A DNA stretch of 32,369 nt from an uncultured Nocardioidaceae bacterium (GTDB lineage Bacteria > Actinomycetota > Actinomycetes > Propionibacteriales > Nocardioidaceae). The notes beneath the pieces were generated by a model. The model ran no database searches and was not told where the DNA came from. It worked only from the letters and a program-made list of their open reading frames with translations. The position numbers were made by a program, and so were the translations under genes. Within the stretch, counting starts at the first letter, position 1; each line of letters starts with the position of its first letter. The stretch spans positions 1 through 32,369 of the forward strand of contig CADCUI010000051.1 in the NCBI GenBank assembly GCA_902805845.1, in the 5' to 3' direction. This document shows positions 26,455 through 32,369 of the stretch, piece after piece.

Positions 26455-27243
26455 ATGACCGGCGCCCTCCCCGAGCCCGGGTCCGCGCCGGTGGAGATCG
26501 CCGACCGCGTCTGGGCGGCTCCGTCGGAGTCCGGCCCCGAGGCCACCGTCGTCGTCGTGGCGGGTGCAGCCGGTCTGCTGGTGATCGACCCGTCCGGGCC
26601 CGAGGACCGCATGCAGCACCTCGTCGCCTGGCTGGCAGGACGCGGCGAGGTGGTGGCCGTGGTCAACACCCATGGTCACGCGACACACACCAGCGGCAAC
26701 GCCGCCCTGCGCACCGCGTGGCCGAAGGCCCCGGTCGTGGCCCACGAGGCCGCCGTCCTCGACGGCGGTCCGCCCGAACGCTCCTTCTCCTCCGTCGCGA
26801 CCGTCGACCTGGGCGACCGGATCGTCGAGCTCCTCCACCCGGGTCGAGGGCACAGCGCCGGGGACCTCGTGGTGCTGGTGCCGGGCACGGACGTCGTGGC
26901 CGCCGGCGACCTCGTCGCCGGCGAGGGTGCGCCTGGGTACGGCCCCGACTGCTTTCCGCTGGAGTGGCCGGCCAGCCTCGACCTCGTGCTGGGGCTGCTG
27001 AGCGAGCGCAGCGTGGTGGTGCCCGGCCACGGCGAGGCGCTCGGGAGCGCGGCGATCGCAGGTCAGCGCGCCGACATGGGGGTGCTGGCCGAGTCGGTCC
27101 GCGACCTCGCCGGCCGGTCGGTGCCGGTCGAGCAGGCGCTGGCGGAGGCGGAGTGGCCCTTCCCCCGGGAGACGCTGCACCACGCCGTGCGCCGTGGCTA
27201 CGACCAGCTGCCTCGGTCCGCGCGGCGGCTGCCGCTGCTGTGA
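26455..27243 (+). CDS. Metallo-beta-lactamase-fold hydrolase with altered metal motif
   Basis: The 262-residue protein has the MBL fold. Its metal motif reads NTHGHATHTSGN: His73, His75 and His78 are kept, but the Asp of HxHxDH is Thr77. Other metal positions look intact: GHSAGD (His133), AGDLV (Asp152) and PGHG (His192). Family members hydrolyse thioesters, lactones, sulfates or phosphodiesters; the substrate here cannot be told. Loss of the Asp would weaken metal site 2, so the enzyme may be mononuclear or have changed chemistry. The start at ATG 26455 is set by the -10 box 6 nt upstream. Its last 46 bp overlap the end of the convergent DUF1707 gene. Confidence 0.87.
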   Translation: MTGALPEPGSAPVEIADRVWAAPSESGPEATVVVVAGAAGLLVIDPSGPEDRMQHLVAWLAGRGEVVAVVNTHGHATHTSGNAALRTAWPKAPVVAHEAAVLDGGPPERSFSSVATVDLGDRIVELLHPGRGHSAGDLVVLVPGTDVVAAGDLVAGEGAPGYGPDCFPLEWPASLDLVLGLLSERSVVVPGHGEALGSAAIAGQRADMGVLAESVRDLAGRSVPVEQALAEAEWPFPRETLHHAVRRGYDQLPRSARRLPLL

Positions 27244-27680
27244 CCCCGTGAGCAGTGGCCGAAGCCGCGGCTGAGCACCAACCAGCCGATGAGCAGGGCC
27301 ACGAACAGCGGCAGGACGTCGAAGAGAGTCAGAGACGCCAGGACGAGCAGCAGGATGAGCGCACCCGGCCGCACACCCGACCGCCGGCGTCCGCCGTTCC
27401 CGGCAGATCGAGCCGGGACCTGGGCGCGTGTCGCCCCGTTGGGGGCCCCGGCGGACCGCAGCGCCGGCAGGTCGCGGAACAGCGGCCACAGCTCGGCGTT
27501 GGTCTTGGCCGCATGTGCGCGGGAGCTGCGCTCGTCGAACTCCTCGTAGGTGATCCGGCCCGCGGCATAGTGCTCACCGAGCAGGGCGACCGCGTGCTCG
27601 CGCTCCGCGTCGCCGATCCGGAGCCGGGGACCAGACTGACCGGACGGTCCGGAGGCGCCGCCGGGCAAGCCCGTGCTCAT
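27198..27680 (-). CDS. DUF1707 (SHOCT-like) membrane protein
   Basis: The 160-residue protein has the DUF1707 domain at about 19-70: RIGDAEREHAVALLGEHYAAGRITYEEFDERSSRAHAAKT (in part), a motif set shared with SHOCT-type domains found in many actinobacterial envelope proteins. A Pro/Arg-rich linker follows. One or two hydrophobic helices at about 105-137 (ALILLLVLASLTLFDVLPLFVALLIGWLVL, in part) anchor it in the membrane. The basic tail is short. It overlaps the PadR gene by 4 nt (ATGA), which indicates co-translation, and its 3' end overlaps the convergent MBL-fold gene by 46 bp. PadR-DUF1707 pairs are common in actinobacteria; the job of the domain is unknown. Confidence 0.87.
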   Translation of the reverse strand: MSTGLPGGASGPSGQSGPRLRIGDAEREHAVALLGEHYAAGRITYEEFDERSSRAHAAKTNAELWPLFRDLPALRSAGAPNGATRAQVPARSAGNGGRRRSGVRPGALILLLVLASLTLFDVLPLFVALLIGWLVLSRGFGHCSRGHSSGSRRADRGSWS

Positions 27681-28300
27681 GCGTCCCCCTCGGCGAGCAG
27701 GCCGTACAGCCGGCGCCGGGTGTCGGCCAGGATCTCGGCCGCCTCCGCCTGCTGCTGGCGGGTTCCGTTGGTGATCACCTGCCAGACGGCGCCCATCACC
27801 TGCCCGATGACCGGCTTGAGGTCGGTGGTCTCGGTGCCCTCGTCGGGGTCGCCGCCCTCAAAGGCGCTCCACGTGGCCGCCAGCTCCTCGGGGTGCTCGG
27901 CGACGTACGCGCGCCCCTCCTCGGTGAGCGTCAGCAGCCTCCGCCGGTCACTCTCCACGCCCTCGACGAGTCCCTCGTCCTCGAGCTGCTGGATGGTCGG
28001 GTAGACCGAGCCGGGACTCGGCTTCCACGCGCCGCCGCTTCGCTCGGCGATGTCCTGGATGACCTGGTAGCCGTTCTTCGGCTCGACGGCGAGGACGTCG
28101 AGGATCGCCGCGCGGACGTCACCCCGACGTACCCGCGGCCCCCGTCCGGTGAACGGTCCCTGCCCGCCGCCGTGGGTGAGGCTGATGAGGCCTTGGACCC
28201 ACGGTGGTGGGGTGCTGCTCCACCCGCCGCGGCGATGGCCGGAGCCACCTGCCGGGCGGTCCGCGCTCGACCACGGCTGGTCCCATGAGCTGCGACCCAT
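27677..28300 (-). CDS. PadR family transcriptional regulator
   Basis: The 207-residue protein has a long polar N-terminal extension (about 1-55, rich in Gly, Ser and Trp) followed by the PadR winged helix at about 58-130: RRGDVRAAILDVLAVEPKNGYQVIQ (in part), GSVYPTIQQLEDEGLV and RRRLLTLTEEGRAYV. The C-terminal helix about 165-200 makes the dimer interface in this family. PadR regulators usually repress their own operon. ATG 28300 follows AGAGGA by about 9 nt; the frame is open to 28384 without support. A CGATATATCG palindrome lies 56-65 bp upstream of the start. The stop overlaps the DUF1707 start. Confidence 0.93.
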   Translation of the reverse strand: MGRSSWDQPWSSADRPAGGSGHRRGGWSSTPPPWVQGLISLTHGGGQGPFTGRGPRVRRGDVRAAILDVLAVEPKNGYQVIQDIAERSGGAWKPSPGSVYPTIQQLEDEGLVEGVESDRRRLLTLTEEGRAYVAEHPEELAATWSAFEGGDPDEGTETTDLKPVIGQVMGAVWQVITNGTRQQQAEAAEILADTRRRLYGLLAEGDA

Positions 28301-28355
28301 GTCAGCGTCCTCTCGCCGGGAGGACCGGGTCAGAGGACCCGCTCCGATACCGTGA

Positions 28356-28369
28356 CGATATATCGCGAT
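28356..28369. promoter_or_regulatory. Palindromic operator candidate for the PadR regulator
   Basis: CGATATATCG (28356-28365) overlaps the second palindrome ATCGCGAT (28362-28369). It is AT-rich against the genome background and sits just upstream of the PadR-DUF1707 operon, between it and the divergent DUF3097 gene. It may be the autorepression site and may contain the -10 region. Confidence 0.55.
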
Positions 28370-28466
28370 GGGTCGCCGGACCACCCCTTGTCTGAACGAT
28401 TGTCGGACGGTCGTCTGGACGTCCCCGGCCCGGCGTGCCGGGCGGGCCGCGACCGCAGCCGCGACC

Positions 28467-28472
28467 TAGCGT
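28467..28472 (+). promoter_or_regulatory. -10 box before the DUF3097 gene
   Basis: TAGCGT ends 8 nt before ATG 28481. No ribosome binding site is visible, so the message may be leaderless or nearly so. Confidence 0.4.
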
Positions 28473-28480
28473 GGGCGCTC

Positions 28481-29335
28481 ATGACCTTCGACCGCTACGG
28501 CTCCGACATCCTCAACAGCGACTGGCGCGCGCCCCGGCGCGGACGCGCGGTGGAGATCTCGGCGGACAAGGGGCTCGTGGTCGAGGAGGTCACCACCGAC
28601 TGGTGCGGAGAGATCGTCACGGTCGAGCGTGATCTCGCCACCGTCACCCTCGAGGACCGCCGGGGCCGCCGCCGCACCTTCCCGCTCGGGCCGGGGTTCC
28701 TGCTGGAGGGAGTGCCGGTGATCCTCTGCGCCCCCGTCAGGTCCGTGGCCACGACACCCACCCGGACCGCCTCGGGGTCGGTCGCGGTGCCGGGCAGCCC
28801 GGCGCGGGTGGCCCGGGCAAGCCGGATCTTCGTGGAGGGCCGACACGACGCCGAGCTGGTGGAGCGGGTCTGGGGCGACGACCTGCGCCTGGAGGGCGTG
28901 GTCGTGGAGTACCTCGACGGTGTCGACGACCTCGCCGAGCAGCTGGGCGACTTCCGTCCCGGACCGGAGCGGAAGGCCGGCGTGCTCGTCGACCACCTCG
29001 TGCCCGGCTCCAAGGAGAGCCGGATCGCGGCCTCGATCGCCCGAGGTCCGCTCGGTCGGCACGTCCTCGTGGTGGGGCACCCGTTCGTCGACATCTGGCA
29101 GGCAGTCAAGCCCGAGCGCCTCGGCCTGGAGGCATGGCCGGTGGTCCCGCGCACCGTCGAGTGGAAGCACGGCATCTGCCAGCGGCTCGGTTGGCCGCAC
29201 CGTGACCAGGCCGACATCGCACGGGCCTGGAAGCACATCCTCGGGAAGGTGCGCTCCTACCAGGACCTCGAGCCCGCCCTCCTGGGTCGGGTCGAGCAGC
29301 TCATCGACTTCGTCACGACGCCCGAGGACTCCTGA
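28481..29335 (+). CDS. DUF3097 family protein
   Basis: The 284-residue protein belongs to DUF3097, an actinobacterial family of unknown role. The N-terminal part (MTFDRYGSDILNSDW, family start) is followed by a small beta domain to about residue 85. From about 110 the sequence SRIFVEGRHDAELVERVWGDD, then EYLDGVDDL, recalls a Toprim fold (Glu in VEGxxDA, later acidic pairs), which binds Mg2+ in primases and topoisomerases; this is my inference from motif shape. Conserved His/Trp segments follow (VVGHPFVDIWQAVKP, WKHGICQRLGWPH). ATG 28481 was chosen from the family start and the -10 box; the frame is open upstream to 28352. It converges on the TM2 gene with a 13-nt gap. Confidence 0.9.
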   Translation: MTFDRYGSDILNSDWRAPRRGRAVEISADKGLVVEEVTTDWCGEIVTVERDLATVTLEDRRGRRRTFPLGPGFLLEGVPVILCAPVRSVATTPTRTASGSVAVPGSPARVARASRIFVEGRHDAELVERVWGDDLRLEGVVVEYLDGVDDLAEQLGDFRPGPERKAGVLVDHLVPGSKESRIAASIARGPLGRHVLVVGHPFVDIWQAVKPERLGLEAWPVVPRTVEWKHGICQRLGWPHRDQADIARAWKHILGKVRSYQDLEPALLGRVEQLIDFVTTPEDS

Positions 29336-29348
29336 CCCGGTAGCCGCG

Positions 29349-29900
29349 TCAGGACTTCAGGATGCGGCCCTGCGCGTCCCTGGAGTCGCTGGTCAGCAGG
29401 ATGATGCCGTCGATGATCGACCACAGGGCGCCGATGCCGCAGGTGAAGATCGCGACCAGCAGCTGGGCCACGCCGAGACCCACCTGACCGATGTACATCC
29501 GGCCGACGCCCGAGATGAAGATCTGGAGCAGCCCGGCGACCAGCTTGGACTTGTCGGAGTACGGCAGCCCCGTCTCGGGGTGGATGCCGTAGGGCGCAGC
29601 AGGGTTGTAGGCCTGCCCGTAGAAGCCTGCCGGAGCCGGCTGGCCGTAGCCGCCCTGCGCCGGCTGCCATCCCTGCGGCGGTGCCTGTGCGTAGTCCGGC
29701 TGCGGGGGCTGCCAACCCTGCTGCGGGGGCTGCCAACCCTGCTGCGGCTGCTGGCCCTGGGTCTCCCATCCTGTCGGCGGCGGGGGGGCGGCGTCGTAGG
29801 AGGGCGGCGGGGGCGGCAGCGGCGTCGTCGGCTCCTGGGATCCGTCGGAGCCGCCCGTGGGGTCGGGCTGTCCCTGCTCGGGACCCGGCGTCTGTGTCAT
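29349..29900 (-). CDS. TM2 domain membrane protein with Pro/Gln-rich N-terminus
   Basis: The 183-residue protein has a long disordered N-terminus (about 1-110) rich in Pro, Gln, Gly and Tyr with GWQPPQQ repeats. The C-terminal TM2 domain has two helices: KLVAGLLQIFISGVGRMYIG (about 118-137) and VAQLLVAIFTCGIGALWSIIDGI (in part), joined by a short turn that carries the conserved Gly-Arg-Phe/Met-Tyr pattern. TM2 proteins are widespread and their function is mostly unknown. The start at ATG 29900 is set by a TAGGGT -10 box 6 nt upstream. Two perfect 21-bp tandem repeats in the coding region encode the GWQPPQQ units, so the linker length may vary between strains. Confidence 0.9.
   Translation of the reverse strand: MTQTPGPEQGQPDPTGGSDGSQEPTTPLPPPPPSYDAAPPPPTGWETQGQQPQQGWQPPQQGWQPPQPDYAQAPPQGWQPAQGGYGQPAPAGFYGQAYNPAAPYGIHPETGLPYSDKSKLVAGLLQIFISGVGRMYIGQVGLGVAQLLVAIFTCGIGALWSIIDGIILLTSDSRDAQGRILKS
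29701..29742. repeat. Two perfect 21-bp tandem repeats in the TM2 gene
   Basis: Units at 29701-29721 and 29722-29742 are identical and encode a seven-residue Gln/Pro/Trp repeat. Identity at wobble positions indicates a recent duplication. Confidence 0.85.
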
Positions 29901-29906
29901 GCGCTC

Positions 29907-29912
29907 ACCCTA
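29907..29912 (-). promoter_or_regulatory. -10 box for leaderless TM2 gene
   Basis: TAGGGT on the minus strand ends 6 nt before ATG 29900, the same geometry as before the HIT and MBL-fold genes. Confidence 0.55.
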
Positions 29913-29953
29913 GCCACGAACAACTCCAGCAGAGAGAGGAAAATCCCGGAGCA

Positions 29954-31177
29954 TCACGCCACGAGGTCGCGCACCACCGCGTCGGCGAGCAGCCGGCCCC
30001 GAGGAGTCAGCACCACGTGGTCCCGGTCGGGCCCCACCAGGCCCCGCGAGCGGAGTCCCACGAGCTGCGACCGCCCGTGGTCGTCGAGCACCGACACCGG
30101 CAGCCCCTCCACCAGTCGGGTCTCCAGAAGGATCCGCTCCACGCGGCGAGTCTCGGGGTCCAGCAGCTCACGACCGACCGCCGGGGATCCGCCCGACCCG
30201 AGCCTGGCAGCCCAGGCAGTCGGGTGCTTGGCGTTCCACCAGCGGACCCCGCCGACGTGGGAGTGCGCCCCCGGGCCGACACCCCACCAGTCCCCCCCTC
30301 GCCAGTAGAGGAGGTTGTGGCGGCACTGGGCGGCGTCGTCGCGGGCCCAGTTGGAGAGCTCGTACCAGCTCAGTCCCGCGCGGCTCAGCTCCTCGTCGGC
30401 CGAGGCGTACTTGTCCGCCAGGTCGTCGTCGTCAGGCGCCGGGACCTCGCCGCGGGCGACCCGCCGCGCCAGCGCCGTACCCTCCTCGACGATCAGGGCG
30501 TACGCCGAGACGTGGTCGGGGTCGCACGCCAGCGCCGCCTCCAGCGTCCGGAGCCAGTCGTCCCGGGACTCCCCCGGCGTGCCGTAGATGAGGTCGAGGC
30601 TCACCTGGTCGAAGCCGGCAGCCCGCGCCTCCGCCACCACCCCGGGTACGCGGTCCGGGTCGTGGGTGCGGTCGAGCACCCGCAGCACGTGCGGCACCGA
30701 GGACTGCATGCCGAAGGAGATGCGGGTGAACCCGCCCTGCCGAAGCGTGTCGAGCTCGCGCCGACTGACCGTGTCCGGGTTGCACTCGGTGGTCACCTCG
30801 ATGCCGGGCGCCAGACCGAACTCCCGGTCGATCCGGTCCAGGACCCTGACGAGATGGTCCGCGGGGAGCAACGTCGGCGTCCCGCCGCCGAAGAAGACCG
30901 TGTCCACCGGCCGGCCCACGTCCCCGAGGACCCGACGTGCGAGCTCGACCTCGCCAGCCGCCGCCTCGGCGTACGTGTCCTGGGAGGCGCCGACGAGGCC
31001 AGGCGGCCCGAGCTCGGACGCGGTGTAGGTGTTGAAGTCGCAGTAGCCGCACCGGACGGCACAGAACGGCACGTGGACGTAGAAGCCGAGTCCGCGCTCG
31101 CCGACCGACGTCAGGGCCGCCGGGGGGAGCGCGCCATCGGTGGGCACGGGGTCTCCGACCGGCAACGCAGATGGCAC
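29954..31177 (-). CDS. hemW: HemW-type radical SAM protein (heme chaperone)
   Basis: The 407-residue protein resembles oxygen-independent coproporphyrinogen oxidase and is now assigned to HemW, a heme-binding chaperone. It has the radical SAM motif CAVRCGYCDF with Cys39, Cys43 and Cys46, the GGGTPTLL motif, NPDTVS, and the C-terminal HemN/HemW domain (YELSNWARDDAAQCRHNLLYW, in part; GVGPGAHSH). The CxxxCxxC with Phe after the last Asp (rather than the extra Cys of HemN) supports HemW. The start is GTG 31177, preceded by CTGGGGGC. hemW normally lies close to hrcA in actinobacteria; here five genes separate them. The short gap to the terminal repeat region contains a small GCGGC/GCCGC hairpin at 31196-31208. 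Confidence 0.94.
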   Translation of the reverse strand: MPSALPVGDPVPTDGALPPAALTSVGERGLGFYVHVPFCAVRCGYCDFNTYTASELGPPGLVGASQDTYAEAAAGEVELARRVLGDVGRPVDTVFFGGGTPTLLPADHLVRVLDRIDREFGLAPGIEVTTECNPDTVSRRELDTLRQGGFTRISFGMQSSVPHVLRVLDRTHDPDRVPGVVAEARAAGFDQVSLDLIYGTPGESRDDWLRTLEAALACDPDHVSAYALIVEEGTALARRVARGEVPAPDDDDLADKYASADEELSRAGLSWYELSNWARDDAAQCRHNLLYWRGGDWWGVGPGAHSHVGGVRWWNAKHPTAWAARLGSGGSPAVGRELLDPETRRVERILLETRLVEGLPVSVLDDHGRSQLVGLRSRGLVGPDRDHVVLTPRGRLLADAVVRDLVA

Positions 31178-31210
31178 GCCCCCAGGATCTCACCCGCGGC
31201 TTCGCCGCTC

Positions 31211-31268
31211 CCCCGCCCCGTCCGATCGGGCGCGGGACATGGCGCGCGCCCGATCGGACGAGGCGGGG
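31211..31268. repeat. Palindromic element H1 upstream of the AbiEi/DUF559 gene
   Basis: Arms at 31211-31234 and 31245-31268 are complementary at 23 of 24 positions around a 10-nt loop. Each arm contains the unit CGATCGGACGAGGCGG or its complement (one change). The same unit recurs three more times in the last 120 bp of the window. The element starts 34 nt beyond the hemW start codon and ends 62 nt before the next gene. It has no T-run and is too large and regular for a simple terminator. Confidence 0.9.
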
Positions 31269-31330
31269 TGTACGGGGGCGGTTGTGGATGACGAGGACCC
31301 GGTACGGCGCAGCTGTGGGACGGTCCTCGG

Positions 31331-32269
31331 ATGCGCGCCGACGACCTCAAGGGGTGGGTGGACCTTGCCGAGCGACAGGCCGGCGTGATCTCCCGTGACC
31401 AGCTGCGCACCTACGGGGCGGACCGCCACTTCGTGCGTACCCAGCTCTCGGCCCGGCGGTGGCAGCAGGCGAGCGGCACCGTGCTCGTCACGACGACCGG
31501 GCCGCTGTCACGCGCTCAGCGGCTGTGGGTAGGCGTGCTGCAGGCCGAGAGGCCGGCTGCTCTGTCAGGGCTCACCGCGCTGGAGGTCGCCGGGTTGCGC
31601 GGCTGGGCCCGGGAGGAGATCACCGTGCTCGTGCCCAAGTCCGACGACCCGGTCCGGCTGGCCGGCTATCGGTTCGCCGAGACCCGCAGGGACATCCCGA
31701 TGCTGACCGCTCCCACGGCGCCGCCCCGGCTGCGCATCGAGCCGGCGACGCTTCTGTGTGCTGCCTACGAGCGTTCCGAGCGGACCGGGAGTGCGCTCCT
31801 GGCCGCCGTGGTGCAGCAGCGGCTCACCACGGTCGGCAGGCTGCGCGAGGAGCTCGCCGCACTCCGGCCGCTGCGCCGGGCGCCCCTGTTCCGGCTGCTT
31901 CTCGGTGACATCGAGGGCGGCGCCCAGTCCATGGCGGAGATCGACCTGGGACGGGTCTGCACCCGGTTCGGCCTTCAGCCTCCGCACCGGCAGACGCCTC
32001 GGCGGGACCGCAACGGCAGGCGACGGTGGCTCGATGCCGAGTGGCACCTGGCCGACGGTCGGATCATCGTGCTCGAGGTCGACGGGGCCTTTCACGGCGA
32101 TGTCGAGCACTGGTGGAGCGACATGGGACGCGAGCGGGAGCTGGTGATCAATCGGCGCGAGGTACTCCGATGCAGCTCCTACGAGCTGCGCCGGCAGCCG
32201 GAGCGGATCGCGGCCGACCTTGCTCGCATCGGCGTACCGATGCGGCGTCCGGGCGAGCGCGGCGCCTAG
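31331..32269 (+). CDS. AbiEi-antitoxin-like N-terminus fused to DUF559 (Vsr-like nuclease fold)
   Basis: The 312-residue protein begins with an AbiEi-type winged helix (about 8-55: LAERQAGVISRDQLRTYG), followed by the AbiEi middle segment (ALSGLTALEVAGLRG, then a beta-rich part with VPKSDDPVRLAGYRF). The C-terminal 110 residues match DUF559, a PD-(D/E)XK fold related to Vsr: LDAEWHLADGRIIVLEVDGAFH gives Asp235, Glu249 and Asp251 as candidate metal ligands, followed by WWSDMGRERELVINRREVLRCSSYELRRQP (in part). Such genes are numerous in Nocardioides-type genomes and no partner toxin is visible here. Function is unproven; DNA cleavage or nicking is the inference. It has no clear ribosome binding site. 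The last codons and stop lie inside a degenerate copy of the flanking palindromic repeat. Confidence 0.85.
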   Translation: MRADDLKGWVDLAERQAGVISRDQLRTYGADRHFVRTQLSARRWQQASGTVLVTTTGPLSRAQRLWVGVLQAERPAALSGLTALEVAGLRGWAREEITVLVPKSDDPVRLAGYRFAETRRDIPMLTAPTAPPRLRIEPATLLCAAYERSERTGSALLAAVVQQRLTTVGRLREELAALRPLRRAPLFRLLLGDIEGGAQSMAEIDLGRVCTRFGLQPPHRQTPRRDRNGRRRWLDAEWHLADGRIIVLEVDGAFHGDVEHWWSDMGRERELVINRREVLRCSSYELRRQPERIAADLARIGVPMRRPGERGA

Positions 32270-32293
32270 GACGCGCTCGATCGGACGAGGCGG
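32245..32293. repeat. Degenerate palindromic element H3 covering the AbiEi/DUF559 stop codon
   Basis: The right arm (32272-32293) carries the intact unit CGATCGGACGAGGCGG. The left arm is weak (32245-32261, sharing GTCCG and GAGCGCG with the other copies). The loop contains the gene's TAG stop, where the neighbouring copy has CATAG. The gene end was therefore either built from, or invaded by, the repeat. Confidence 0.7.
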
Positions 32294-32331
32294 ATGCGGC
32301 GGCGGGCTCACCCGCCTCGTCCGACTGAGCG
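32274..32331. repeat. Inverted pair downstream of the AbiEi/DUF559 gene
   Basis: Arms 32274-32293 and 32312-32331 pair at 18 of 20 positions around an 18-nt loop. It uses the right arm of H3 and the left arm of H2, so the transcript could fold in alternative ways. It begins 5 nt after the stop codon and could serve as terminator. Confidence 0.75.
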
Positions 32332-32366
32332 CGGCGCATAGCACGCGGGCGATCGGACGAGGCGGG
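32311..32366. repeat. Palindromic element H2 at the window end
   Basis: The left arm (32311-32333), a 10-nt loop and the right arm (32344-32366) match H1 in layout. Fourteen outer base pairs are intact, an internal mismatch of a few bases follows, then CGCG/CGCG. Segment 32327-32365 repeats 32255-32293 at 35 of 39 positions. The array probably continues past the window. Confidence 0.8.
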
Positions 32367-32369
32367 GGT

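Noticed and set aside
31211-32369. CRISPR array
   Set aside because: The repeats are palindromic, on both strands, irregularly spaced and flank a gene; no cas gene is present.

Overview
The window is a GC-rich, gene-dense chromosomal segment of an actinobacterium, most likely Nocardioides or a close relative in the Nocardioidaceae. Three things point there. One is the conserved actinobacterial order hrcA-dnaJ-rsmE-HIT-phoH-ybeY-CNNM-(CDA-like)-era with hemW nearby. Another is the use of GTG/TTG starts and TAnnnT -10 boxes placed 6-10 nt before start codons (leaderless-type transcription). The third is the set of families typical of this group: DUF3097, DUF1707, TM2, AbiEi/DUF559 and an actinobacterial-size LeuA. 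I see no tRNA, rRNA, CRISPR array, insertion sequence or prophage gene.

Layout. Positions 1-518 hold the N-terminal membrane part of an unidentified, probably sensory protein (minus strand), separated from leuA by a 12-bp-period repeat array. leuA (649-2370) is preceded by a leader peptide gene with four consecutive Leu codons and mutually exclusive stems, a clear attenuator. A small ChaB/Rho_N protein is divergent from it. Then comes central and one-carbon metabolism on the minus strand: pyruvate carboxylase, formate-THF ligase (fhs) and methenyl-THF cyclohydrolase (fchA). From 9088 to 15923 lies an accessory stretch: small unknowns, a methyltransferase, an HTH_42 (AlkZ/YcaQ-type) protein, a CarH/LitR-type B12 photoreceptor regulator with a downstream helical protein, a divergent two-gene membrane cassette (GlsB/YeaQ and PGPGW-like), and a secreted repeat protein.

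From 26364 down to 15967 on the minus strand runs the conserved heat-shock/RNA-maturation cluster: hrcA with its CIRCE operator, dnaJ, rsmE, a HIT protein, phoH, ybeY, a CNNM/CBS protein, a cytidine-deaminase-fold protein that has lost its zinc ligands, and era. Between the last two sits tmsA-tmsB, the pair that makes 10-methyl-branched (tuberculostearic-type) fatty acids. From 26455 to 31177 are an MBL-fold protein, a PadR/DUF1707 operon, DUF3097, a TM2 protein and hemW.

The window ends with an AbiEi/DUF559 (Vsr-like nuclease fold) gene at 31331-32269. It is bracketed by homologous palindromic elements built on CGATCGGACGAGGCGG, and the gene's stop codon lies inside one degenerate copy. This is the best candidate here for an undescribed repeat/nuclease association.
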